Below are positions 42,801 to 52,490 of a stretch of DNA of 64,000 bases, in pieces. The stretch spans positions 1 through 64,000 of the forward strand of contig NW_024468287.1 of NCBI RefSeq assembly GCF_002104995.1. Direction: 5' to 3'. The position numbers were made by a program, and so were the translations under genes. The DNA is from Linderina pennispora (lineage: Eukaryota; Kickxellomycota; Kickxellomycetes; Kickxellales; Kickxellaceae). The notes beneath the pieces are model-generated. The model was not told where the DNA came from and ran no database searches. It was given only the letters and a program-made list of their open reading frames with translations. How positions within the stretch are numbered: the stretch's first letter is position 1; each line of letters begins with the position of its first letter.

Positions 42801-45800
42801 AGCCGCTGATACGATGTCATCAGAAGCGCACGCGCATCGCTTGTCAGCTCGTCAAGCCGCGGTCTCGCTTCATCCGAGCACGTCAGGTCGCATTCCAAAA
42901 GAAGCACTGCTGTCTCAGGCATATCCAGTCGGGACGCCAGTGCAGCCAGCTCAAACAGAGGCAAGGGCACCAGTTGCAGAAACTCGCGGATATCCGCGTA
43001 TTTGGCGTCCAACCGCCGCACCTGCAGCATCCGCGCCACGATCTCCCGCGCCAGCTGCGGCGACTCCTCACACCAGTTGTGCGCCAGGTCCAGAAGGAAC
43101 CCGGCCACCTCGCTGCGCATTGTCTGGCCTGCCCGCAGCACTCGGTTCAGCACCCGCGGCAGCAGCGGGCCAGCCACGCTCGGGTCAACCGAGAGCAGTC
43201 CCAATGGGTACTCTTCACCAGTACACTCGGGCCGCGACGCCAACGAACATGTGAGCTGACATAGCGCCTGGCTGGGCGTGGCTCTTTCCGGACACAGCGA
43301 CAGCAGATGCGCATCGTCGAACTGAGTCGCGAACCGCAGTTCCTGCGGCTGCCGTGGTATCGACCGCATCAGGTGCAGGCTCGAGAAGATCCGCCGGTCG
43401 CTGTCTCCGAGCTTGTCGGTTGGGTCGTCCATATGCACCGCTGCATTGATGGCCTGGCATACAACCTCAAGGTCTGTCGCCTGCCGGAATGTCCGGCACA
43501 CCAGCCATGGCAAGTCATCGCTGACATCATCGCAGCTGCCTTGAGCCTGACTGCCTGTTTGCTGCTCAAACACCTCCAGCAGCAGCCCACTCTGCATTAG
43601 CGGCGCCAGCACTCGCTCCCTCGCGATCTGGTCGCCGACAAACCCAGTAATGTGCCTGTCGACCATCTGCTTCACCTCTGTGAGCTTCACAACGGCAGAT
43701 ACCGCCAGATCAAGTTTACCTAGTGAGGTAGCGCCTGGCGAATCCTCCGGTACTGTCAGCTGCAGCAGCCGCTCAGTGCATTCGACCAGGATCTCCGCAC
43801 ACGCACCAGCATAACATTCGAGCCTTAGGTACCGCGTCGCACACTCGGCTATGTCGGCCAGGCCCATGCGATCATCAGACTCCCTGACTGCTGCAACAGT
43901 GACAACAAACCCTGGCCGGTGGCTGACCATTTCAGCGATCTGGTCCAGAGCTGACCCGAGCATTAACCATGGACCCCCGGATTCGTTCGGGTAAGCCCTG
44001 GCCACCGCGTCGATGACAGCCGCGAATATCTCCGCAAAACGCAAACTGTGGTTGGTTTGCCGCAGCAGCGAATCAGCCATGCCCGCCAGTAGATCCACCG
44101 CACACTGGCAGAACCTGTCGCGCGGACAGCGATCGAGCAGCAGGCATGCACATGCAATCTGCACATGCTCGGCTCCACTCCACGCATTGACAAGTAGACG
44201 CGCCGCCGAAATCTGCACCACATCGCTGCCTGCTACCTCGCTCGATACTATGTCAATGAGCAAAAGAACCGCAGCCAGGAGTCGCTGCCGATCGTACCCC
44301 ACTCGTGTCTGTGCGAGCTGCAAGTGAAGCCGTGTGATTAACTCGCACACGCGGGCGCCGGTCAGGTACTCGTGGACTGAGCCCGCGCCATGAGCTCGCG
44401 CAATATGCTCAATCGCACCAATAACCGGCGCACGGCCATAGTAGACACTCCATTGCGGCATGTTGGCATTGGCATATTGGGTCTCTGCAAGCCCAGCGCA
44501 AATCCGGCCAGCAGACGTAAGCTTACCAATGTCAAGCTGTTTGATCGAGACCAACCGCAGCAGCTGGAATACCAGGTCGGATGACCGATCGGTTAAAAGA
44601 TCCTCGAGAACAAGAGACGTGAACTTCGGAACCAGCAGTTCCTCGCGGATCTTCGCATACCGGTCCACATCCGCTGCCGATATCACCAAGGCATGTGCAA
44701 ACAGGCGCTCGAGACAGTAGTTGCGGAGCCCCGGAGCCAGACCACTGACCAACTCCCCGGCCCTCGCAATATCACCCTCCACCATACGATCCACTGCCAA
44801 CTCTGCCACCACCCGGTCGCCAAACTCCGGGTCGCCGCTGGTGAGCCCTGCTGGCAAAGTGTCAAACACGTCTCTGTCTATCCGCAGTAGCTCAGGGACA
44901 TACCGGGAACACATCGTCACCACATCAGTACCGCTGACAGTTTCCGCAATATACGCCAATAGCCGATGGCAGAGACTCGACACCACATGCATGTCCGCTG
45001 TGAGCTGCTTAAGCAAAATCACCAGTGCTCCAGGAACAACACACTGCGATCTTGCCACCAGCATCGCCAGGCCCAGGTCGCGCGTCACTAGGTTGCTGAT
45101 GCTACCCGAGGTGCCTGCCATTTCATACACCACGGCGCCATCCATTGTGATGAATTTGAGCCGCAGCCGGTGCCCAGCGAGCTCAGCCTCAGCCGCCAAG
45201 CGCGCACCAAACCCGGGCGACATCTGCACGCAGTCCGTCAGCACATCGACGCCGGAACCCTCCAAAGCTGACAGCGCTCTGCCCAAGCCATGCTCGTTGC
45301 GACTCCACGGTCCGACAATCAGCCGAATAAACGCCGTTTCCACACACACGTCGACTCGCCCATTCTTGGCCTCCACCGCCAACCACGCAATGAACCGCGC
45401 CAAGTCGTCGCCCACCGCCTTATGCTCCTGAGCAAAACACCGCACCACACGGGCGACTGTAACAAGCACCGCGTGCATTGTGGGCATTTCCAATGCGTCG
45501 CTGTCGAGGAGCCCGAGTGCCCGGCCCACCAGTTTCTGTCCGGCTGGCCCCGAGGCTGCACCAGCGCGTATAACGCAGTCGGATATAAATTCGCACGCTA
45601 CAAGGAACGATGTGTCGTCCAGGCCTGTGATTGCTTCCTCAAGCGCTGTTGCCAGCCCAATGCATTCTCCGGACATGTGCACCACGCTGACAGCCGACGC
45701 CAGCCAGCGCCACGGCTCCGGATGCAAATCACAGGAGAAGCATCGCATGCGTGTCTCGCACAAATGCCCTGCCTGGCTTTTCCCGCGCCGACTGAGCGAC

Positions 45801-48412
45801 CGCTGAGTCAGGTCAATGGTCAAGGTTTCCGATGACTCGCCATAGCTATTTTCCGTACTCTGCGCACCTGTCACTGCCCCCAACTGGCCACCGACAGAGA
45901 TATTACATAGCGTCTGTGAGTTCGCAGATGAAAACAGTGACTGAAGCACTCTAGCCAGCATTGGCTGGTGCTTATGCACACCTTGCGTCCAGCCGTGCGT
46001 TAGACTGAGTGCCTGGCACACCAGATCAAGATGCATTTCTGAGCCTGCAAGTGACTTTAGCAGCTGCGCATATTCATCTGCAAGCCGCTTAGCCCGGGAT
46101 TCTGAGGGTGTGGCGTCGATGTTGCCAGGATGGAGTGCGGCTGCTATGAACTCCGCCGCCTGCCACACGACATGGGCTATGCAGGGGATCGCCTGAACCG
46201 TCTCGTCCGCAACTGCCTTGGTCATGGCTTCGAGCAGATTGCGCGCTACCAGCCACCACTGCTCAGCAGACAGCGGCGTTTGGCAGGTCCTTCTGCCACC
46301 AAGGCACTTCTCGCATGTGTTTTGGTCGCCACTAGCTAATATGCGATCAACAAGCCGCGATGTCGCTGCTTGATCGGCTGTAATCGCATCCAAAACATCA
46401 AGGACCTGGTCGAACTGCAGCTCGAACCCCCATTCCGCCGCAGGAACTGCCATATCCGATGCATACTTCACCGACCACCGACAGCCATATCCCCCCAGCC
46501 CCAAAGCCCACCCCACCACCTTGACGAACAAATTACCAGGCCAATGCAACTGCACTGCCCTGTCGCAAAGACCCATGATGGCTCTGCTGGCAGCACCGCC
46601 GATCGCCTCGTCACTGGCCGCTAGCTCCTGCAGCACAGCAAGGCGCGGCGCAAGTACAACTGCAAGCTGCACGTAATCTGGGTCTCGAATCTGCCCGCAT
46701 ACATGCAAAGCGCTGGCCGCCTGCTCCCAGCTCTGCAGCCCGTCAGCCACTGCGCCCCGACACAACATATCGAGAACCAGTCCCGCAACTCCGCACAGCT
46801 CCGCCTCAACGCCAGCCAATGCATGCCTCCAGACCATCAAGCTATTGCACTGCGGCTTTGGCTGTGTGTCCAATGAATCCAGGGCACGGATCGCCCCCAG
46901 AACCCACTCGACCAGCTCGCTCGGCTGCTTCTTATCACCAGCAAGAACCCCAACCAGTGCGTCGTAGCACTCCTGGTAACGCCTTTTCGTCATGCTTTCC
47001 GAATACATATAGATGATAAACCACACCACCTGTGCGGCTCCGCGAGCATTCGCAATGCCACTGTCCTCGGCCGACCCAAGGGTGGCTAGGAGCCGCGACA
47101 GCGACGTATGGCCGGTGCGCATGCGCTTCCGCCGCCTAAGCGACCCCTGGCTATCCTGCGACCGGTCGGCACGGTCCAGCAATTTGACTGCCAAAAATCC
47201 CACCGTGTCGAAGAACCCGTACTGGAATGGATCCAGTGTCGTGTGCAAGTACTCCATCACCGAACGCCCCGGTCGCGATTTACAATGTGCCATCGGCCAC
47301 AACGAAAGAAGCGCGCGAGGAAGCGACATGAACCGGAACTTGTCCCACGACCCCGTCGTCAATGTCTTCAATGCCATCTCTAGCAGCGCCCAGCCGTCGT
47401 CGCTATCCGCCAGGCTGCAGTATATGAGCCTGGTTAGGATCCGGATGCACCGCAGCACCGAGTGTTTTGTATGTGTGGACCGCGTCGACCACAGATGCAG
47501 ACATGGCGACAGTAGCTTCATGGAGAGCTCGGAATCCCCAATCGCTTGCTCGTCCGGCAGGGCAATTAGCACTGCGTTGACTGTATCGATGATATGCATA
47601 TGGCACGGGTTCTCGCGCTCATAGTAGCACAGGAACTCGGCGCAGAACCCCATCACCGGTTCCCGAAGCTTGGCCATTCGCGCCGGGTTCGCGCTGCTCA
47701 CCACTGCTGACAGAGTTGCCGCATACTCGACATCCCCGGGCACCACTGCTGCTGCCGAGGCTGCCGAGTCCTGCGACTCTGCCACACTATCAAATCTTCT
47801 CAGGAACCGAATACACAGACCAACCACTGCCAGGACCAATTTATCCCCACAGCCACGCAGATGCGGCGGATGCGCCGCCCACGCCCTTAACACCTTGCCA
47901 TAGTCCAGTCCCAGCACCGGCACCAGTGACGGATCGTCCACAAATGCCTGTGTGATATGCTTCACCATGAATTTCGCCAGCCTGCCCGATACATGCGGAA
48001 TCATGGCAACCCAGATATGCCGCACATGGCCTGAGTACTGCGACTGGATCCTGCTGGCCATGCGCTGGCCTGCCAGTGACAAGTCAAGGCCGTCTTGGCC
48101 GTGCCTATTGATGAACACCTGCGACTCCTTGATTAGGATACGCGCGGTCCACGATACAATATGCTCACAGACCTCTTCACTGAGCGTGCCCATGATTGTG
48201 CTCTGTTCTCGCTGCGACTCCTCGGCGAGTATCCCGGCTATCTGCTGTATCCCGTGTGTACGCTCCGTGGCCTTGCTGGACTCGAGCTGCTCAAGCGGCT
48301 TGAGAAGCGCTGGGTTGATAGCCACTTTGCCGCTTTGCCACATACCAGCAGTGTCCTCTTCGGCTACTAAATTGACGTGTCGCCGTGAGCCACTCATTTT
48401 GGAGGGTTTCAT
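39815..48412 (-). CDS. TEL1: ATM/Tel1 checkpoint kinase, full length
   Basis: Uninterrupted frame of 2865 codons, close to the usual Tel1 size. A TAN-like motif lies near residues 35-55 (LEQLESSKATERTHGIQQI), followed by a long alpha-solenoid and a FAT region. The PI3K-like kinase domain spans about 2470-2790: KGKDDMRQDAVIEQLFQV, catalytic GDRHLQNILVD (near 2688), HIDLGIAFD, and PVPELVPFRLTREMQDGMG. The last is the wording that separates Tel1/ATM from Mec1/ATR. A FATC domain ends at the C-terminus (VNELIQQATDPNSLSRMF). The kinase is recruited by the MRX/MRN complex to double-strand breaks and telomeres, and phosphorylates SQ/TQ sites. A second Met at codon 6 is an alternative start. The intact 8.6-kb frame argues for good base accuracy here. 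Confidence 0.95.
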   Translation of the reverse strand: MKPSKMSGSRRHVNLVAEEDTAGMWQSGKVAINPALLKPLEQLESSKATERTHGIQQIAGILAEESQREQSTIMGTLSEEVCEHIVSWTARILIKESQVFINRHGQDGLDLSLAGQRMASRIQSQYSGHVRHIWVAMIPHVSGRLAKFMVKHITQAFVDDPSLVPVLGLDYGKVLRAWAAHPPHLRGCGDKLVLAVVGLCIRFLRRFDSVAESQDSAASAAAVVPGDVEYAATLSAVVSSANPARMAKLREPVMGFCAEFLCYYERENPCHMHIIDTVNAVLIALPDEQAIGDSELSMKLLSPCLHLWSTRSTHTKHSVLRCIRILTRLIYCSLADSDDGWALLEMALKTLTTGSWDKFRFMSLPRALLSLWPMAHCKSRPGRSVMEYLHTTLDPFQYGFFDTVGFLAVKLLDRADRSQDSQGSLRRRKRMRTGHTSLSRLLATLGSAEDSGIANARGAAQVVWFIIYMYSESMTKRRYQECYDALVGVLAGDKKQPSELVEWVLGAIRALDSLDTQPKPQCNSLMVWRHALAGVEAELCGVAGLVLDMLCRGAVADGLQSWEQAASALHVCGQIRDPDYVQLAVVLAPRLAVLQELAASDEAIGGAASRAIMGLCDRAVQLHWPGNLFVKVVGWALGLGGYGCRWSVKYASDMAVPAAEWGFELQFDQVLDVLDAITADQAATSRLVDRILASGDQNTCEKCLGGRRTCQTPLSAEQWWLVARNLLEAMTKAVADETVQAIPCIAHVVWQAAEFIAAALHPGNIDATPSESRAKRLADEYAQLLKSLAGSEMHLDLVCQALSLTHGWTQGVHKHQPMLARVLQSLFSSANSQTLCNISVGGQLGAVTGAQSTENSYGESSETLTIDLTQRSLSRRGKSQAGHLCETRMRCFSCDLHPEPWRWLASAVSVVHMSGECIGLATALEEAITGLDDTSFLVACEFISDCVIRAGAASGPAGQKLVGRALGLLDSDALEMPTMHAVLVTVARVVRCFAQEHKAVGDDLARFIAWLAVEAKNGRVDVCVETAFIRLIVGPWSRNEHGLGRALSALEGSGVDVLTDCVQMSPGFGARLAAEAELAGHRLRLKFITMDGAVVYEMAGTSGSISNLVTRDLGLAMLVARSQCVVPGALVILLKQLTADMHVVSSLCHRLLAYIAETVSGTDVVTMCSRYVPELLRIDRDVFDTLPAGLTSGDPEFGDRVVAELAVDRMVEGDIARAGELVSGLAPGLRNYCLERLFAHALVISAADVDRYAKIREELLVPKFTSLVLEDLLTDRSSDLVFQLLRLVSIKQLDIGKLTSAGRICAGLAETQYANANMPQWSVYYGRAPVIGAIEHIARAHGAGSVHEYLTGARVCELITRLHLQLAQTRVGYDRQRLLAAVLLLIDIVSSEVAGSDVVQISAARLLVNAWSGAEHVQIACACLLLDRCPRDRFCQCAVDLLAGMADSLLRQTNHSLRFAEIFAAVIDAVARAYPNESGGPWLMLGSALDQIAEMVSHRPGFVVTVAAVRESDDRMGLADIAECATRYLRLECYAGACAEILVECTERLLQLTVPEDSPGATSLGKLDLAVSAVVKLTEVKQMVDRHITGFVGDQIARERVLAPLMQSGLLLEVFEQQTGSQAQGSCDDVSDDLPWLVCRTFRQATDLEVVCQAINAAVHMDDPTDKLGDSDRRIFSSLHLMRSIPRQPQELRFATQFDDAHLLSLCPERATPSQALCQLTCSLASRPECTGEEYPLGLLSVDPSVAGPLLPRVLNRVLRAGQTMRSEVAGFLLDLAHNWCEESPQLAREIVARMLQVRRLDAKYADIREFLQLVPLPLFELAALASRLDMPETAVLLLECDLTCSDEARPRLDELTSDARALLMTSYQRLGNQAAARLLTSVATTSDVMRRCWNQADWRTLLMYQEAAGSDNNGLEIGSTLVQLGMLTAVAPESHGDAAFASAWRLAKWEVPGAPVCPAGTSSVLLGGQLSTEQTLFNILSLRAHGQTAAAERAARQLLVREDSTGERWVHKAVGLLMPLIANKALENRDLLVTARIVRSVLDRVGTDRPGSDQETLYLLNLALHEISVCDAMAQSQALDVPAVFAQYKAAALQACNVSRRAHNWQTAMNHVFRLKSLAPTEDLELRLWEAEVLWEAGSRTLAIEMLTQHRREITAEDRMLLARVTLTIGEWMDCQRIERPAVLWEEHFKTAAALLHSAQPTAWTSKALHVLATFAERQCEELLGSMDDEAAIAVRMQKHSELRACELAIRESHGSEQARLRGILRRLEAQVAEDEAEVLDMRSQISGFLRIAVWAFARCLESSGSFDSSVYPLVSLLMTHASAPEMAETLAQQTVDRIASAKFLPLAHQLCARLSTDETPFHLVLRRLVYRMAVEYPYHIIGHLFALRNANRTSSAASSKRRERTETDDMEEKRCKAAQGILMQLKSTDAELRSIVDAIDQMCEVYIELAVSAVPEKYRSSKLVNKIIGFGSKMRISRLLHDLPQNIPVFTARPTIGVPGDYTCVPFISSMSEGYSLAGGINLPKILRLLGSDGQRYKQLVKGKDDMRQDAVIEQLFQVINSFMVPADRLHIRTYMVVPLTKRCGVLQWVDSTMPFGEWFRENEPKYRPDAPTTMQMRAAVHNVHKQKDVTPKQKLDIFSRVCAQAPPIFRFFFYSMFYDAQTWFERRDVYIRSAAVSSMAGWALGIGDRHLQNILVDTRTAELVHIDLGIAFDLGRLLPVPELVPFRLTREMQDGMGMFGLEATFKESCRVALSKMRENARVVITILNVLKVDPLYMWSLIPLRRDKIERTASINSTRMSSQPNAALPMNAEDNKEASRSILHVGKRLNANISVEGQVNELIQQATDPNSLSRMFEGWSAWY

Positions 48413-48744
48413 ATAGTGGAGAAATTAAAATGCGAATAATAAAAACTAGAAAAACACGCGAAATGAATGTTATGAAGGAAAAAAAACCCCTGGCTCGCTG
48501 CGTTCAGGGTAAGTGTTTCTGGTGTGTCCGAAAGGGTCGCCTATTCTCTGGTACTCAGCTGCTGATCAATTTACGGCTTTAGCGCAAGGAGGGGTATTAT
48601 TCTTTGGGAAATCACAAGTTAAAAGCCAGCGACTTCACAGTATAGGATCCTCCCCCATGGCTACCCTAACAGTGCCATCACCAGACATGCTTTCAAATCC
48701 GACAAAGGTGTGAAGGAGGACCTATTCTCAGCCACCCGGTATCC
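48413..48744. other. Intergenic, TEL1 promoter side
   Basis: 332 bp between the TEL1 start and the 3' end of the small secreted protein, both on the minus strand. A-rich near 48430-48490. No TATA box or repeat stands out. Confidence 0.4.
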
Positions 48745-49179
48745 TCAACGGAACACTCTGGCTCGACGTGCCAGGTGGGGTGGAGCTAGGCCAAGCGACG
48801 GAGGCTGGACCCCAAGATGGGCGACATGCTCGGGAGTTGCAAAGAACGTGTTGGTGAACTGGGGGATCCGCTGGCCATCAGACCCAATCTCAACATGCGC
48901 AGGTATAATCAGGCCGGCTCTCTTGCCGAATCTAGTATCACCACCCAGCGCCCCGGGGAATGGAGCCAGGCCGTCTTGGAGCTGAAATTCGCCAGATAAA
49001 CCCTGAACGAACCCTTCAGGCACGCCGCCGGAAGCGAGCACTGACCCAATACTCCCAAATCCGCTGTTAATGTCTGGAGATGAAACTCCAAGCGATCCAT
49101 CGGTGACGCGCGCTCCAATTGAAACCCCGTGTTGCTGGCAGAAAACAGGGGTGGCAAGTGCTAGGACAAAGAGCTTCAT
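48745..49179 (-). CDS. Small secreted protein with dibasic sites
   Basis: The start is placed at 49179, where a signal peptide begins (MKLFVLALATPVFCQQ). This fits a TATAAA box at 49255-49260 (reverse) about 76 bp upstream. The longer frame to 49230 would add 17 residues before the signal peptide. The mature protein of about 128 residues is Gly/Ser-rich (VTDGSLGVSSPDINSGFGSIGSVLASGG), has no cysteines after the signal peptide, and carries dibasic pairs in FGKRAGLIIP and near the C-terminus (HLARRARVFR). These could be kexin sites, as in the neighbouring repeat proteins. The family is unknown. Confidence 0.65.
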   Translation of the reverse strand: MKLFVLALATPVFCQQHGVSIGARVTDGSLGVSSPDINSGFGSIGSVLASGGVPEGFVQGLSGEFQLQDGLAPFPGALGGDTRFGKRAGLIIPAHVEIGSDGQRIPQFTNTFFATPEHVAHLGVQPPSLGLAPPHLARRARVFR

Positions 49180-49617
49180 ATGATAGAGCAGCAGATTTTC
49201 GGTTGAAGAAAGGATAATTGCTGGATCCATGATGCTTTGGAGAGACAGGCTGCCTTTATACTCTGCCCCGTGGCTTGTGGTGCCAGCATTTCTGCGAAAT
49301 TAAAAACAAATATTCGAATAAAACTGTGGACAAAAGTGCCATTTACAAAACGCACAATAAACCACCACTGGCAGAATAGATGGAAGAGCCAACATTGTGG
49401 AACCAGTCCTACTCGAACAATAACAACGTTGGTACCAAGTGCATGCTCGGAACAACTAGACAGTCGTATACGCCAACAATGCGACAACAATAACATATAT
49501 TTCCTATTTAAGTGTGCCACATATACCAATATATAGACGATTGTATAGCGTTGAGTGCGCAATACATGGAATGTGATGTATTTGGGTTGGGATACAAACT
49601 ATATCTAATTATCTGTT
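49180..49617. other. Intergenic up to inverted repeat 2
   Basis: 438 bp containing the promoter of the small secreted gene (TATA at 49255-49260, minus strand) and AT-rich sequence up to the arm edge at 49618. No gene seen. Confidence 0.4.
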
Positions 49618-49657
49618 AATGTAGCTCAACTATATGATAACAGTACTCGTATTTGAT

Positions 49658-50482
49658 TCAGGCCTGGTTCTGGATGACAGTGGCCTTCTGTCCGTTCTGC
49701 TCAGCAGCAACAGGAACACTGGCAACAGGAGCTGCAGCGATGGGAGCAACAACCTCTGGGACAACAGCAGGAGCTGCAGCAGAGGCAGAAATGGGTTCAG
49801 CGACAACTGGGTGGACAAACTGAGGAGTGAACACGGGCTGGACAAAGACCGGAGCAAACACGGGCTGGACAAACTGCGGAGCAGCAACGCCAAAGGCAGA
49901 GCCAACAACAGTACTGGCCTGGTGGTGGTCATTGGCAAACACGACATCACCGTTGCGCTTGAAGACGCTGCTGACGACACCGTTGTTAACGAAGCCAGGA
50001 ACTGCGAAGCCAGAAACGCCGGCTGGTGCAAAGCCGCCAGAGACGAACCCAGGGTGGGCAACTTGCGGCGCAGCACTCACCTGATGGGCATTGTTAGCAA
50101 ACACGACATCGCTGTTGCGACGGACAAACCCAGCAGCGCTGAATGTGTTCTGGACCGGACCAAGCAGGTTCGAATTGCCGTTTGCAGTCCAGCCGTCGTT
50201 ACCCTTGACATGGGACTGCGATGGGTTGTTGACGATGTTGCCCTTGGATACATCATTGCTATTGACAGTCGAGAAAGACGATCCGAAAATGTTGGTGAAG
50301 GCATTGCCACCCTGGCTGGATCCGCCAGAGAAGAACGAACCGTCAGCCTGCCAGCCGTTGTTGACATTCGGAGCTGAGATGGCGTTAGGGGCTGAGACAA
50401 TGCTGGGGCCGTCGGTGGAGCCAATCTCCTGGCCGAAAGCCGAGGCAGAGGCGATGGCAATGAAGGTGGTGGCGGTACGCAT
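49658..50482 (-). CDS. Secreted repeat protein gene B, inverted copy
   Basis: Protein of 274 residues, identical to the 35121-35945 product except for two changes I can see: Ala to Val in GFANNGVV, and Thr to Ser in VVGTAFG. Signal peptide, both dibasic sites with DVVFAN cores and the C-terminal AEQNGQKATVIQNQA are kept. The TATA box is mirrored at 50593-50598. The coding frame is intact. Confidence 0.85.
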   Translation of the reverse strand: MRTATTFIAIASASAFGQEIGSTDGPSIVSAPNAISAPNVNNGWQADGSFFSGGSSQGGNAFTNIFGSSFSTVNSNDVSKGNIVNNPSQSHVKGNDGWTANGNSNLLGPVQNTFSAAGFVRRNSDVVFANNAHQVSAAPQVAHPGFVSGGFAPAGVSGFAVPGFVNNGVVSSVFKRNGDVVFANDHHQASTVVGSAFGVAAPQFVQPVFAPVFVQPVFTPQFVHPVVAEPISASAAAPAVVPEVVAPIAAAPVASVPVAAEQNGQKATVIQNQA

Positions 50483-51200
50483 GGTTGGAGATTTGTAGTC
50501 TGTGGTTGACGAGGGATTAGTTGTGAGGAGTAAGAGCTGGTAGAGATCAGTAGCTTGTAGCGGTGGCTGGCTCCGGCTGCGACCGGTCTGGCTTTATACC
50601 AGAGATCCGGGACTAGGCGGGCCTGTCCTTTAGAGCTGCCTGTGATGTAGGGATTCAAAGTTTGCGTTGGCACAATTGCTGGTAGGAGCTATTCTCCTAC
50701 AGCTCCCTTGTTTTCACCGGTCACGCAAATGGTCTGCACTACTGTCGGTCAGCCAACAAGGCTGTTGGTGTGTCTCTGCCAATTGATGTCTACTTGGCGA
50801 GGGCTGGTCCGCTTGTTTCTGTGACAATTGCTAGGCTTTGTCGTGGCCATTATCTGGCAGATATCGCCACACCGCGAACAACCACGCCGCAAACAAACCA
50901 CACCGCTCCCCGTCGCCAGCGTGCGCAGCATTTGTTCTTTGGGCTAGGACCGTCCCTTTGTCAATGCGGTGCGGTTTCTGAAATGAAGCCGAGCCAAATG
51001 CACGTAATCGGGGAGAGGCGGGGGTCTGGCTACTGCTGTTGTGCCATTGCTCAGCTCGCGAATTGTTGGTCAGGATGATGACAATAGCGTGTGTCGACAT
51101 TTATGACGTAGGCAGCATTGGCTTGCATTGCGTGATTGGCGATATGAATGCAGGATATATTGGAAGAGCATCAAGTGCAATGGGCTCGTGCTCAGCACGG

Positions 51201-51980
51201 CTAGATATTAGTGATGAGAATAGGAGCTATGCCTGGTTCTGGATGACGGTTGCCTTCTGGCCGTTCTGCTCGGCAGCAACGACTGGGGCAGCCTGGAAAG
51301 CCGGCTGGACCACAGGCTGAAAAGCTGGCTGGACCACAGGCTGAAAAGCTGGCTGGACCACAGGCTGGATGAACTGCGGGACAGCAGTCCCAAAGACCGG
51401 CTGGACAAACTGAGGAGCAGCAAGTCCCGGAGCAGCAAGTCCCGGAGCAGCAAGTCCCGGAGCAAACGGTAGCCTGGTGGTGGTTGTTGGCGAACACGAC
51501 GTCGTTGCTGCGCCTGTACACCGCACCAACGATGGCTGGATGGACAAAGGCAGGGTGGACAAAGCCTGGAGCACGGTTCAGCTGGTGGTGGTTGCTGGCA
51601 AAGACGACGTCGCCGCTGCGGCGGACAAACCCATGGCCGAAGAAGTTTCCGACAGGACCGAGCTGGTTGGAATCGCCGTTGGCAGTCCACCCGTCGTTGC
51701 CGAAAACCGAGGTGAACGATGGGTTGTTGATGATGTTACCCTTGGACAGGCTGTTGCTGTTCACGGTTGAGAACGAGCTGCCGACGATGTTGTTGAACAG
51801 ACTGCCGTGGCCGCCATTGGCACCCGAGAAGAACGAGCCCTCGGCCTGCCAGCCGTTGTTGACGTTCGGAGCTGAGATGGCGTTGGAGCCCGAGACGATG
51901 CTGGGGCCGTCGGTGGCACCGATCTCCTGGGCAAAGGCGGTAGCAGAGGCAATGGCAAGGAACGAGGCGGCAGTACGCAT
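51201..51980 (-). CDS. Secreted repeat protein gene A, inverted copy with frameshift
   Basis: Matches the 33625-34377 product through both dibasic-flanked DVVFA cores. One extra T in ACCGTTTGCTCC (near 51468) then shifts the frame, so the APGLA and QPVVQPAF repeats are replaced by a Cys-rich tail (CSGTCCSGTCC) that ends in the former 3' region. The original frame remains open and would end at 51227. Since the peptide cores lie before the shift, a processed-peptide function could survive. An assembly error in the T run is an equally simple explanation. Confidence 0.75.
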   Translation of the reverse strand: MRTAASFLAIASATAFAQEIGATDGPSIVSGSNAISAPNVNNGWQAEGSFFSGANGGHGSLFNNIVGSSFSTVNSNSLSKGNIINNPSFTSVFGNDGWTANGDSNQLGPVGNFFGHGFVRRSGDVVFASNHHQLNRAPGFVHPAFVHPAIVGAVYRRSNDVVFANNHHQATVCSGTCCSGTCCSGTCCSSVCPAGLWDCCPAVHPACGPASFSACGPASFSACGPAGFPGCPSRCCRAERPEGNRHPEPGIAPILITNI

Positions 51981-52490
51981 GGCTGAGGAGTAAGACTACG
52001 CTTAGACGGAAGGTGGCGAGGGAGTGGGATTGATTAGCGGCAAGAGAAAGAGCTGTATGCTGGTAGGTAGCTTGAGGATGACTGCTGGATCTGCTGGATC
52101 TCACCTGTGTTTTATACCATCGACGTGGCTGGCGACGACTTTGATATGCTTCGTCCAAGATCGCTTGCAGCAGCAGAAGCAGCAGCAGCGGTGGCAGAAG
52201 CAGCAGCAGCGGTGGCAGAAGCAGCAGTCAAGTTTGCAACAACAGCTGGTGCAACTACCCCTCGCAGCAGCTGCAGTGGCCAGGCTGTTTGTCTGGTGGT
52301 CGACAATGTCGAGTGATTTAATGAGGCAGCCAGCTGAATGGCCATCATTGAAGCTCCATGCCCCCACTTTTCTACTACTCCTGCAGCCAAGCAGCTCAGC
52401 AAGCTGCAAGCGCACAGATATCTCCAGTGAAGACCTTGCAATGCAACCACGTTTTGCTTTGGCGTATTTATTCCAGATTTTAAATTGACT

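Larger units (their letters stand above)
49618..52462. repeat. Inverted repeat 2, right arm (2.85 kb)
   Basis: Inverted complement of 33143-35985 with both secreted genes. The outer edge (TGCTTTGG, 52462) lies 28 bp from the stop codon of the CoA-transferase gene, so the duplication stops almost exactly at the end of that gene. The arms are separated by 13.6 kb of single-copy sequence including TEL1. Confidence 0.92.

Noticed and set aside
39815-48412. Assignment of the large kinase to Mec1/ATR
   Set aside because: The post-catalytic PVPELVPFRLTREMQDGMG and the KGKDDMRQDAV segment match Tel1/ATM; Mec1/ATR has different wording at both places.
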